In this document: piece after piece, positions 50,354 to 58,828 of the stretch | How positions within the stretch are numbered: the stretch's first letter is position 1 | Layout of the letters: each line of letters opens with the position of its first letter | Assembly (NCBI GenBank): GCA_900540475.1 | Contig: UQGG01000002.1 | Location: 186,001-250,000 of the forward strand | Length of the DNA: 64,000 nucleotides | Direction: 5' to 3' | From: an uncultured Robinsoniella sp. | GTDB lineage: Bacteria > Bacillota > Clostridia > Lachnospirales > Lachnospiraceae | Translations under genes and position numbers: made by a program | Notes under the pieces: generated by a model | What the model was told of the DNA's origin: nothing | Seen by the model: only the letters and a program-made list of their open reading frames with translations | The model's database searches: none

Positions 50354-50387
50354 CGTGCCTGAAGGTATAAAATCACCTTCAAACACG
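50354..50387. repeat. Short hairpin of the interspersed family between GH20 and GH84
   Basis: CGTGCCTGAAGGT (50354-50366) and ACCTTCAAACACG (50375-50387) pair with two mismatches. The minus-strand sequence GCGTGTTTGAAGGTGATTT matches the family's GCGTGTTTGAAAATT end. It lies just after the GH20 stop and without a U-run, so it may protect the mRNA end or only partly terminate. Confidence 0.55.
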
Positions 50388-50405
50388 CCCGAACCCTTTC
50401 ATGGA

Positions 50406-53400
50406 TTATTTTTTAACATATCTGACATCTTTAGAAATGTTTGCTTTTTTCAGCAATTTTTTATAGCTGCTGTATTTTTTCTTTGGTACCGTAACTTTTA
50501 TCTTCTTATCGGTGTTCTTAAATGCATTTTTGCCAATGGATTTTAATACCTTTGAAGAAATCGTCACACGATTTAATTTCTTGCATCCCTGGAAACTTTC
50601 TTTACCGATTTTCTTGATATTGCTTCCAAGTGAGACTTTTTTCAGCTTTTTCTGGTTCTTAAATGCCTTATCGGATATTTCGGTAACCTTGAAGGAATAG
50701 CCGTTTAATTTGACGGTTGATGGAATCTTGATACTGGTACTGTTCTTTTTAGCAGGACGCCATACCGTCACGGTCCTTGTTTTGGATGTGGAAGCAGTTA
50801 CCTTATATTTTACACTTCCCACCTTGTGAGTGCTGCCTTTTTTCGGAATCGGTTTTACTTTAACCAGTTCATTTCTGGCTGTATTTAATGCCTTGTATGC
50901 CTGATCCACAGTTGCCTGCGTTGCTTTCTGGTCATTTATTACATTTGCTGCGGTTGCCAGCGCACCGGAAAATTTCTTCCAGGAAGTGCCGGTATAATCA
51001 GAAGCCTTTAAATTCTTACAGGTTTGATAAAGATTTTGCAGCGCTGTTTTGTTTACCACCGGCTTGGGATCTTTTTTCTTTAATGCCGCCAATGCATTCT
51101 TTAAGTCAGCGGCAGCCTTATTTACCTCTTCCTGTGATGCCTTTGAACTATCCAGTACATTCTTTGCTTTTGACAAAGCATCCTTAAATGCACGGAAGCT
51201 TTCATCTGTATAATCTCCCTGGACTTTATCTTTATTTTCGTTATAAAGTTTCTGCAGGGCGGTTTTGTCTACTGCAGGCTGGGGATCTTTTTCTTCTAAC
51301 GCAGCCAATGCCTTCTGTAAGTCAGCGACAGCCTGTGTGATTTCTGCTTCTGAGGTATCCGGATTGTTCATAATTCCCATTGCCGTATCGTATGCCGTTT
51401 TAAATGCGTCCCAGCTCTCCTGGGTATATTTCCCGCGCAGGATCCCGGATGCATCCGTCAGCAGTGCCCGAAGTTCTCCCTTTGAATCCGGCTGATTCAA
51501 ATTGATCTCCGCTGCCGAACCAAAGCCGCCTTCACCTGAAGTAACCTTAAATTGTACGTATCTGGCATCTACCGGATCAAAGGATATGGTTTTGGAGGTA
51601 TTGTCAGACGGCAGTGTTCCTTTTGAAACCTCCTCATAATTGCTTCCGTCCCGGCTTATCTTTATCTCGTATCCGGTTACAATACCGTTTATTCCTCCGC
51701 TTTGACGGGGCAGATATACAAATTCATGAATACGGTTTACCTGATTCATATCAATGGTAATGGTTGCCGGCAGATTTTTCATGGAAGGCGAATACTGAGT
51801 ATGCCAGATTGTTCCCGGATTACCATCGAATGCCAGTGATACAGGTCCCTCATTTCCATCCGATGTCAATGCCTGCTCATTGTCAGAGGATACGGTCCAG
51901 CTACTGGTTGGAATTTGGGAAGGATCGTTTATATCATAGCTCTTAGTTACGCTGACATTATCAATGTACCCCTTAAATGCATTTGTTTTGGAACCAATCC
52001 TTTCAAGCGGAAGCACAAACGAACTGCTTGAAATATTGGTCTTCTTTACCAGTCCTTTATTGGTGAAAGAACCTTTTGCTGAGGAATTAAAAGTCCCATT
52101 TACATACAAATCTGTCTTCTGGGGAGTTACACGCAGAATCAGATTATAGGTTTTTCCGGCTTCCGGAATAAAGTTAAATTCATATTCATACAATTCCTGG
52201 GTATATCCCAGTTTGTTGTTCTCCAGAATACGGATATCATGTGTACCGTATGGCGAATCTTCTTCGAATAGGATCTGTCCGGGCTTTACTTCATCCATTT
52301 TAAGGGTAAAGGAAAGCATATTTCCGTCTGAGCCCAGTTGTTCAACCGGAGTGGCTGCATAACTCTCACCGCCGCTTATTTTTAACATACTGCCGTTTAA
52401 ATTCTCAGCCTGTCCTACATTTACCAGATCGGTCAGGTTTCTTCCATTGGCACTGCTGTCATCTCCTATGCCGCCGTCAAAATTATAATCTGCGTATACG
52501 CCGTCTACATCCGTTTCTGTGGAATAGGGGTTGGAATTAGGTGCTGTGGATATCTGAGATGCCAATGCATCAATGCTGGCAACGCTGCCCTTTTCCTTGC
52601 CGTTTGCCCAGCATTTTTCGGACATCAAAGCAAGGGAATCGAAGAATCGTTTGAATTCATCTGCTTCCGTCATTCCGGTTGCCCTTTTGTCTATATTGTC
52701 ATTCCATATAGCATAAGCGGCTCCTAACATCTGCTTGTCCCCGGCGGGAATTGTGGTAAATCCACCTTTTACTGCTACCCGGTTCGGCGAAAACTCATTA
52801 AATATAGAATTCTTATTCAGATAATCCCCGTATGCCCCCCGGCTGCCGTTTCCGCTGGGTACCATATACAGATATTCATCCTGGGTATTAATCAGGTCAT
52901 ATCCCATATCATACATTTCTTTTCCGTCTGCCCAGGATCTTGCCCAGAGATTGATCTGCACATCTTCTACTGCTTCCGGTATAATCTGTGTAATCGGATT
53001 GTCTTTTAACCAGGTAAGTCCTCCCCAGAAACGGACGGTATTGGTTTTTTTCACATGGGGAATCAGCTGGTTCAGCAGGTTTCTGTATGCGGTCGTACCT
53101 GCTTCAAATTCATCTGCCCCCACATGGACTACCGTCTGGGAATCAAAGGTGCCATCTTTGGTATAGTCATCAAAGATTCCCTCTGTAAAATCAATCACTT
53201 CCTGTCTGGATATATCCAGATGATCTACGATTGAACGTTCCTTAAAACGTGGATTCCATCCATTTACTGCATATTCCGGGAACACTTCCGTGATTCCCAT
53301 GGCATGTGCCGGTACATCCAGTTCCGGTACAATATTTACTCCGTAATTTCTGGAATTCTGAATAAATTCCTGAAACTCCTGTTTGGAATAGTGATAATCG

Positions 53401-55232
53401 TCGGATGCCAGGGTCTTCCCTTCCTCATTTGCAATGGAAGACTCTAAGCGGAAACCGCTGTAAGCGTCATATGCATCAGCAGGGTCAGGATCACTGCTGT
53501 TCTGGTAGTCCTCCAGGAAGATGTAATTATCGCTTAGATGTACCTGGAAATCATTCATTTTGTACCATGACATATTTTTTACAATGTCTTGCAGCATGTC
53601 CATGGATACCGGTTTTCGCCCCACATCGTATACGAATCCCCGCACCTTGTATTTGGGATAATCCCGAGCCTCTCCACAGGGAAGTGTATTTCCGCCGCTG
53701 CTTAGCTTCAACGCCTGAAGAATGGTTCTGGTTGACCAATAAGCACCGGTTGTATGAATGGCATCTACCAGAACCGAATCACCGATTACCAGGTGATACC
53801 CCTCATCCCCCATCATGGTGTCTTCACTGCCAAGCCGGAAATAAAAATCACCTGCTTCCGGCTGCCCGCCTGTCACAACCTCCAATTTTTTACCGGTTAT
53901 ATCTTCCAGATCTTTCTGGAATTCCGTGGCTGTGGAAGCAAGTTCCTCTGACGCAATGACTATCCTTGCATGTTCCGTCAGCGTGAAGTTCTCTGTACTG
54001 TCGCTGTACCATTCGGTAATCTCCGGAATGACCTGCGGCTTTTCATTTCCGGTACTGTTGTCATGCAATCCCGGGATACTGATGGTATATTCTTCGGTCA
54101 GTGTTTCACCGCCGGTCAGATTATTCTTCATTTTCAGGGCAAGTTTTACATCTTTTGCAGTCAGGGGCTTATGTACTGTCAGGTCATCAGCCACAATCTG
54201 CTCCAGATCCGCTCCGTTGCTGGTAATGGTAAAGCCTTCTTTTTCGGGAATTTCCACCCGGTTTGTATCGGGATTATACACAGGTACAACCGGTGTTTCA
54301 TCCGGAAGCGGCTCGGCATACGCCTCAAATTCCATGACGGATACATTATTCCAGGTAATTACCTGGCCATCTCTGTTAGCCCCTTCTGCATTAAACTGGT
54401 CTATCAAAAGACGCAGGTGTTTTGTCTCTACTTTCGTATCAAAATTAATGATATCCCGGAATTTGCCGGGCAGTTTTGTGAACTCTTTTATATTCGTCCA
54501 GTCTGTTCCGTTGTCTGATTTCTGGATACTGTACCTGGTAGCATTTAACCGTTCCCATTCCACTACTACAGAACCAATGGTTTTAACCTCCCCCAGGTCA
54601 AAGCTTAGCCATTTCTGCCCATTTGTGGTGGTGCTGGACCAGCGTGTACTCAGACTGCCGTCATTTGCTTTATTTGCCGGAAAATCTGCCGTTTCATTTC
54701 CGCTGGATGCAGCTTTTGTATTCAGTGCCAGATTCTGAAGTCCGGCTCTCTTATTTGCTGTCTGTTCGTCTGTTTCTCCATTTTCCAGAGTTTTATCTTT
54801 TGTGTTTGATTTATCTTTGGCTTTGGTTTCACCCTCTGTTTTGGTTTCCTCTTCTGTTGTTATCTCACCTTCTGTTTTGGTTTCCTCTTCTGTTGTTATT
54901 TCACCCTCTGTTTTTGCTTCTCCTTCTGTTTTGGAATCCTCTTCCGATTTGGAATCACCTTCCGTTAATGCTTCACGCTCTGTCTGTGCATCCCCCTTCG
55001 TTAACGCTTCCCTATCTGTCTGGTGCCTGGATTCTGTTTCAGGCAGATTCCCATCTGCTTTTGGCTCCCCGATGGCATCTGCATTGGGTGCTGTGTTATG
55101 GGATTCCACTGCAGCGTCTTCGGAAACCGGGCTTTCCTGATTAGCCGCTAAAGCATTCACCGGCGGGGCCGCCATTAACATACCCGCTAAAAACATTGAC
55201 ATTCCTCTGTGTACCAATTTCTTTTTCCACAT
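50406..55232 (-). CDS. Secreted GH20 beta-N-acetylhexosaminidase, multidomain
   Basis: A 1608-residue exported enzyme. Order: signal peptide (1-30); Thr/Glu/Lys-rich linker with repeated TEGEITTEEETK units (about 60-150); F5/8-type C module (about 165-310); GH20b domain (about 410-515); GH20 barrel (about 525-870) with KYKVRGFVYDVGRKPVSMD, VPELDVPAHAMG and the catalytic HVGADEFEAG Asp-Glu pair; LamG-like domain (about 930-1090); F5/8C (about 1110-1230); three FIVAR-like repeats (1240-1450); and a C-terminal BspA-type leucine-rich repeat (LRR_5) segment. It likely removes terminal GlcNAc/GalNAc from host glycans. A RAT-terminator controls its expression. The start follows AAGGGAG. Confidence 0.94.
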   Translation of the reverse strand: MWKKKLVHRGMSMFLAGMLMAAPPVNALAANQESPVSEDAAVESHNTAPNADAIGEPKADGNLPETESRHQTDREALTKGDAQTEREALTEGDSKSEEDSKTEGEAKTEGEITTEEETKTEGEITTEEETKTEGETKAKDKSNTKDKTLENGETDEQTANKRAGLQNLALNTKAASSGNETADFPANKANDGSLSTRWSSTTTNGQKWLSFDLGEVKTIGSVVVEWERLNATRYSIQKSDNGTDWTNIKEFTKLPGKFRDIINFDTKVETKHLRLLIDQFNAEGANRDGQVITWNNVSVMEFEAYAEPLPDETPVVPVYNPDTNRVEIPEKEGFTITSNGADLEQIVADDLTVHKPLTAKDVKLALKMKNNLTGGETLTEEYTISIPGLHDNSTGNEKPQVIPEITEWYSDSTENFTLTEHARIVIASEELASTATEFQKDLEDITGKKLEVVTGGQPEAGDFYFRLGSEDTMMGDEGYHLVIGDSVLVDAIHTTGAYWSTRTILQALKLSSGGNTLPCGEARDYPKYKVRGFVYDVGRKPVSMDMLQDIVKNMSWYKMNDFQVHLSDNYIFLEDYQNSSDPDPADAYDAYSGFRLESSIANEEGKTLASDDYHYSKQEFQEFIQNSRNYGVNIVPELDVPAHAMGITEVFPEYAVNGWNPRFKERSIVDHLDISRQEVIDFTEGIFDDYTKDGTFDSQTVVHVGADEFEAGTTAYRNLLNQLIPHVKKTNTVRFWGGLTWLKDNPITQIIPEAVEDVQINLWARSWADGKEMYDMGYDLINTQDEYLYMVPSGNGSRGAYGDYLNKNSIFNEFSPNRVAVKGGFTTIPAGDKQMLGAAYAIWNDNIDKRATGMTEADEFKRFFDSLALMSEKCWANGKEKGSVASIDALASQISTAPNSNPYSTETDVDGVYADYNFDGGIGDDSSANGRNLTDLVNVGQAENLNGSMLKISGGESYAATPVEQLGSDGNMLSFTLKMDEVKPGQILFEEDSPYGTHDIRILENNKLGYTQELYEYEFNFIPEAGKTYNLILRVTPQKTDLYVNGTFNSSAKGSFTNKGLVKKTNISSSSFVLPLERIGSKTNAFKGYIDNVSVTKSYDINDPSQIPTSSWTVSSDNEQALTSDGNEGPVSLAFDGNPGTIWHTQYSPSMKNLPATITIDMNQVNRIHEFVYLPRQSGGINGIVTGYEIKISRDGSNYEEVSKGTLPSDNTSKTISFDPVDARYVQFKVTSGEGGFGSAAEINLNQPDSKGELRALLTDASGILRGKYTQESWDAFKTAYDTAMGIMNNPDTSEAEITQAVADLQKALAALEEKDPQPAVDKTALQKLYNENKDKVQGDYTDESFRAFKDALSKAKNVLDSSKASQEEVNKAAADLKNALAALKKKDPKPVVNKTALQNLYQTCKNLKASDYTGTSWKKFSGALATAANVINDQKATQATVDQAYKALNTARNELVKVKPIPKKGSTHKVGSVKYKVTASTSKTRTVTVWRPAKKNSTSIKIPSTVKLNGYSFKVTEISDKAFKNQKKLKKVSLGSNIKKIGKESFQGCKKLNRVTISSKVLKSIGKNAFKNTDKKIKVTVPKKKYSSYKKLLKKANISKDVRYVKK

Positions 55233-55301
55233 TCTTTTTCTCCCTTTCTACATTGATACAGGCTCTCACCCTTTTATTTCGTGTTACAAAAGCCTTAGAA
55301 C

Positions 55302-55376
55302 AAAAAAACCAAACCTTAAGCACAAATTGATATTTTACTTAAGATTTGGTTTTGCCTGCATTACCAGTAACAATCC
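55302..55376 (-). promoter_or_regulatory. RAT antiterminator site and terminator before GH20
   Basis: The 29-nt site at 55348-55376 reads GGATTGTTACTGG...GCAGGCAAAACC on the minus strand, the classical target of BglG/LicT/SacY antiterminators. Its 3' end overlaps the 5' arm of a terminator (AACCAAATCTTAAG with CTTAAGGTTTGGTT, 55307-55351) followed by seven U. RNA-bound antiterminator would prevent the terminator from folding. No good promoter is seen in the 42 bp between the EIIBC stop and the RAT, so transcription probably reads through from the PTS operon. Confidence 0.93.
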
Positions 55377-55418
55377 ACTGTTTATGCAATTGTGAAATCT
55401 ATATTGCTAAAAAATATT

Positions 55419-56870
55419 CTATTTGCACAGTATTTTGAACTCATCAGCCACAAACTGTACCTTTGGTCCGATAATAACCTGAACGCTTGTTTTTCCCGGT
55501 CTGATGACCCCTGCCACTCCTGCAGACTTAATTTTCTTTTCATTCACTAAAGTATAATCTTTGATTTCCAGCCTTAACCTTGTGATACAGTTATCAATAC
55601 TGGTAATATTGTCTTTTCCGCCAAGGCCTTCCAGAACAATTTTCGCTACCTGGGTAAAGTCATTATTGGAAAGTGTAACTTCTGCTTCTTCCACATCATC
55701 ATCTTCACGGCCCGGAGTCTTTAAGTTGAATTTCTTGATTACAAAACGGAAGATTACGTAATAGATCACACCTACCACGATACCAATCGGAATGATCAGC
55801 CATGGATTTTCAGCCATTGGAGCTTTGATGCTTAACAACCAGTCTACAAATCCGCCGCTGAACCAGAATCCGGAACGAACAGGGAGCATTGCCACTACAA
55901 ACATACAGATACCTGCTAAAAGCGCATGTACAAGGTATAATCCAGGAGCCAGGAACATAAATGCAAATTCCAGAGGTTCTGTTACGCCGGTAAAGAATGC
56001 ACAGAGTGCTGCTGCGAACAATAAACCGTAAGCTGTTTTCTTTTTGCTTGGCTTCGCTGTATGGTACATCGCCAGAGCTGCTGCCGGAAGACCGAACATC
56101 ATGAATGGGAAGAAACCTGACATATACATACCTGTCTGTCCGTATACGGCTCCGTCAACGGTTCCCCAAAACTTGAATAAATCATTAATGCCTGCAACGT
56201 CAAACCAGAATACGGAATTTAACGCATGGTGCAGTCCAAACGGAATCAAAAGCCTGTTAAAGAATCCATAGATACCTGCGCCGATTGGTCCCAGTCCCAG
56301 GATCGATTCACCAAATGCTACCAATCCGGAGTAAACGATCGGCCATATAAAGAACAGAATTAAACATGCAACCAAAGAAATTACCGCTGTTACAATGGAT
56401 ACACACCGTTTTCCACTAAAGAAGGCCAAAGCATCCGGTAACTTCGTATTCTTAAATCTATTGTAGCAGGAAGCTCCAATTAAACCGCACAGAATACCGA
56501 TTGCCTGGTTATTGATCTTGCCAAACGCCGGATTCACGGCTGCAACATCTATGCCGCTTAAAACTGCAACAACTGCCGGAGACAGAATCATCTGGACCAT
56601 CAGCCAGGATACGATACCGGCAAGCGCCGCCGTACCATCATTATCATCCGCCATACCAAGCGCAACACCAATGGCAAATAAGATTGCCATATTGTCAATC
56701 AGTGCACCTCCTGCTTTTACCAGAAAGAATGCAATTACATTTGGATCTCCCTGTCCTGACATAACAGCCGGACTGATCCAATAACCGATACCCATGAGGA
56801 TACCCGCTGCCGGTAAACAGGCTACCGGCAGCATTAATGATTTGCCTAACCTTTGCAAATACTTCATCAT
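55419..56870 (-). CDS. PTS EIIBC component, glucose/N-acetylglucosamine family
   Basis: A 483-residue membrane permease. The EIIC part (residues 1-390) has about ten helices with MLPVACLPAAGILMGIGYW and FGLHHALNSVFWF. The EIIB domain follows with the phospho-Cys in NITSIDNCITRLRL. The layout EIIC-EIIB and the RLLIPFGLHHALNS stretch place it in the glucose/GlcNAc family; GlcNAc is favoured because the downstream operon genes are hexosaminidases. EIIA is a separate protein encoded upstream. The start at 56870 follows AAGGAGATT. Confidence 0.93.
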   Translation of the reverse strand: MMKYLQRLGKSLMLPVACLPAAGILMGIGYWISPAVMSGQGDPNVIAFFLVKAGGALIDNMAILFAIGVALGMADDNDGTAALAGIVSWLMVQMILSPAVVAVLSGIDVAAVNPAFGKINNQAIGILCGLIGASCYNRFKNTKLPDALAFFSGKRCVSIVTAVISLVACLILFFIWPIVYSGLVAFGESILGLGPIGAGIYGFFNRLLIPFGLHHALNSVFWFDVAGINDLFKFWGTVDGAVYGQTGMYMSGFFPFMMFGLPAAALAMYHTAKPSKKKTAYGLLFAAALCAFFTGVTEPLEFAFMFLAPGLYLVHALLAGICMFVVAMLPVRSGFWFSGGFVDWLLSIKAPMAENPWLIIPIGIVVGVIYYVIFRFVIKKFNLKTPGREDDDVEEAEVTLSNNDFTQVAKIVLEGLGGKDNITSIDNCITRLRLEIKDYTLVNEKKIKSAGVAGVIRPGKTSVQVIIGPKVQFVADEFKILCK

Positions 56871-56946
56871 AACTATGAATCTCCTTTCTCTCGCCTTTTC
56901 AGACATTTTTTATCTGATCTTGCTCTCCCGCAAGTTCAAATCCACA

Positions 56947-57195
56947 CTAGCGCAATAATTGCCCAAGGCCCGCAGCCGCTTCTTCTTCATCTGCCCCGTC
57001 AAAACGAAACAGAATCTGACTTCCATATTTCGCCCCCAGTCCCATCAGTTCCAGGAGGCTTTTGCAGTCCGCCTTTTTATTCCCACACAGAGCCTCAATT
57101 TTACATTCATATTTTCTCGCTTCCATAAAAACCCGGGATGCAGGTCTTGCATGTAATCCCAGCAAATCTTTTATTTCATATTCGAACTCCCGCAT
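56947..57195 (-). CDS. HPr-like phosphocarrier protein
   Basis: An 82-residue HPr-family protein with the phospho-His in LLGLHARPAS (His near 15) and a Ser at the regulatory position in ADCKSLLELMGLG. Both sites are kept, so it could accept phosphate from enzyme I and be modified by HPr kinase. The start at 57195 (MREFEYEI) follows TAGGAAAG; a longer in-frame reading through the EIIA gene end is rejected. It is likely a second HPr dedicated to this PTS operon. Confidence 0.9.
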   Translation of the reverse strand: MREFEYEIKDLLGLHARPASRVFMEARKYECKIEALCGNKKADCKSLLELMGLGAKYGSQILFRFDGADEEEAAAGLGQLLR

Positions 57196-57205
57196 AAGCA
57201 CTTTC

Positions 57206-57685
57206 CTACAGTTCAATAATCGGATCCAGTTCATTTGCATGCATGTCCGTATGGCATTCCATATTGGGATAATCAGATGCATTGCAGATAATCACCGGAG
57301 TAATCACTTCGTATCCGTCTTCCATTATGGCTTCTATGTCAAATTCTAAAAGAAGATCACCGGCTTTTACCCGGTCGCCCTGTTTTGCATGTGCTTTGTA
57401 ATGTACCCCTTTTAAATTTACCGTATCCAGACCCACATGGACGATAAGCTCCACTCCGGAATCCGTTGTGATGCTGACTGCATGAAGTGTTGGAAACAGT
57501 ACTGTGACTTCTCCGCTTACCGGTGCCACAACCCGTCCTCTCTCCGGAATAATGGCAACCCCTTTTCCCAGAATTTCCTGGCTGAAAGTAGGGTCATTTA
57601 CTTCACTTAACGGAACAACCTTCCCTTCTACAGGTGCCAAAATCTTTTCTTTGGAACCAAACATCTTTTTTATTGATCCAAACAT
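57206..57685 (-). CDS. PTS EIIA component, Crr/glucose type
   Basis: A 159-residue soluble EIIA of the glucose family. It shows ILAPVEGKVVPLSEV, DPTFSQEILGKGVAIIP, a conserved His in FPTLHAVSITT and the phospho-His in GVELIVHVGLDTVNL, with the C-terminal GDLLLEFD. It passes phosphate from HPr to EIIB of the adjacent EIIBC. The start follows AGAGGAGAAT. It lies 17 nt after the antiterminator gene. Confidence 0.95.
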   Translation of the reverse strand: MFGSIKKMFGSKEKILAPVEGKVVPLSEVNDPTFSQEILGKGVAIIPERGRVVAPVSGEVTVLFPTLHAVSITTDSGVELIVHVGLDTVNLKGVHYKAHAKQGDRVKAGDLLLEFDIEAIMEDGYEVITPVIICNASDYPNMECHTDMHANELDPIIEL

Positions 57686-57702
57686 ATGTATTCTCCTCTC
57701 TT

Positions 57703-58530
57703 TTACATTCTCATTCTCTTAATATGTACAGCCAGATAAGCGGTTTCTTCTTCCGTTACATCGTGGCGGTATATCTCTTTGATGTACTCCTTAATCTTTA
57801 AACTGCATGCATATTCTTCCGGATACAGCTGCAGGATCAATCGGTTAAATTCGCTGTTTTCACTGTTTAACAGTTCTTTTGCGATAATTCTCTGTGCCAG
57901 AAATCTCAGATGAGTCACGAAACGCTGATAATTCAAGGACATTTCATCCAGATTCATTCCAAAAAACTCTTTTACAATTTTCACAACATTTTGTATCAGG
58001 TTCGTAATATCAATCGTATCCCGCATACCGGTATTGAATTCTGCATTTACGATGTGCAGTGCAATAAATCCAGCCTCATCCACCGGAAGGGTTACACCGA
58101 TCCACCGCTCAATTAATGCAATGGCATATTCCCCGATCAGGTATTCCTCTTTATAAAAAGCCTTTACCTCGTGTAATAACGGATTTGTAAAAGTCATATT
58201 TTCATTAAAACGCTCTATGGCAAAATTAATATGGTCGGTGAGGGTAATGTAGATATTCTGATTCAGCCTTCTGTTCAGGACACTCTTTGCATAAGTGATA
58301 ATCTCCATAGATGCCTGAATGTGCTTAAGCGGCATGTTTTCCAGAAGCTGTTTGAACTTATCCACGGTATTCTGACTGTCCATGCGGAATATTTTCTCAA
58401 TTTTCTTCTCCTGAATCTCCCTGCCGGGCTTTGTATTGAATCCAATCCCCCGTCCCATCACAATAATCTCTTTCCCATCATCTTCCAGAGCGCTGACAAT
58501 ATTATTGTTAATAATTTTATCTATCTTCAT
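57703..58530 (-). CDS. BglG/LicT-family transcriptional antiterminator
   Basis: A 275-residue RNA-binding antiterminator. The N-terminal CAT domain (MKIDKIINNNIVSALEDDGKEIIVMGRGIGF) is followed by two PRD domains with regulatory His residues (LTDHINFAIER in PRD1 and ALHIVNAEF; VTHLRFLAQRI and LAVHIKRMRM in PRD2). PTS phosphorylation controls such proteins. A RAT upstream of its own gene and another before GH20 show its targets. It heads the PTS operon. Confidence 0.96.
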   Translation of the reverse strand: MKIDKIINNNIVSALEDDGKEIIVMGRGIGFNTKPGREIQEKKIEKIFRMDSQNTVDKFKQLLENMPLKHIQASMEIITYAKSVLNRRLNQNIYITLTDHINFAIERFNENMTFTNPLLHEVKAFYKEEYLIGEYAIALIERWIGVTLPVDEAGFIALHIVNAEFNTGMRDTIDITNLIQNVVKIVKEFFGMNLDEMSLNYQRFVTHLRFLAQRIIAKELLNSENSEFNRLILQLYPEEYACSLKIKEYIKEIYRHDVTEEETAYLAVHIKRMRM

Positions 58531-58551
58531 AATTCACTTCACCCCAGAAAT

Positions 58552-58633
58552 AAAAAAAACCAATTTTGTAGTAAGAAAACATAAATTTTTCTTACGTTCA
58601 AAATTGGTTTTGCCTGCCTGCCAGTAACAATCC
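58552..58633 (-). promoter_or_regulatory. RAT antiterminator site and terminator before the antiterminator gene
   Basis: The 28-nt RAT (58606-58633) reads GGATTGTTACTGG...GCAGGCAAAACC on the minus strand and overlaps a terminator with arms AACCAATTTT/AAAATTGGTT and GTAAGAAAA/TTTTCTTAC, then eight U. The gene thus controls itself by antitermination. It differs from the GH20 RAT only in the internal loop. Confidence 0.95.
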
Positions 58634-58654
58634 ATATGTATTTAATTCGTTTTA

Positions 58655-58683
58655 AATATAACAAATATACCAAAAATTGTCAA
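58655..58683 (-). promoter_or_regulatory. Promoter of the PTS operon
   Basis: On the minus strand TTGACA (58678-58683), 17 bp, TATATT (58655-58660). The RAT begins about 15 nt after the expected transcription start. Confidence 0.8.
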
Positions 58684-58767
58684 CCGAAAATTTAGACTTT
58701 TTTTATAAGTTTAGAATTATGTAATATTTCATATAAGTTTTTACTATAAATCCCAAATATTCGACCA

Positions 58768-58806
58768 AATAAAACAGGCATATTGCATGTAGGTATGCAA
58801 TATGCC
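58768..58806 (-). terminator. Terminator of the GH42 gene
   Basis: GGCATATTGCAT and ATGCAATATGCC form a perfect 12-bp stem with a 6-nt loop, followed on the minus strand by TGTTTTATTT. Confidence 0.85.
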
Positions 58807-58828
58807 CAATTTAAAATTCAGCATTATT

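Noticed and set aside
53926..54738. Long plus-strand frames antisense to the GH20 gene
   Set aside because: They are antisense shadows of a large gene with a clear domain order; the protein sequences show no recognisable family.
56947..57282. Longer HPr-like protein starting at 57282
   Set aside because: The extra N-terminal residues come from reading through the end of the EIIA gene; the 82-residue form has the proper start signal and normal HPr length.
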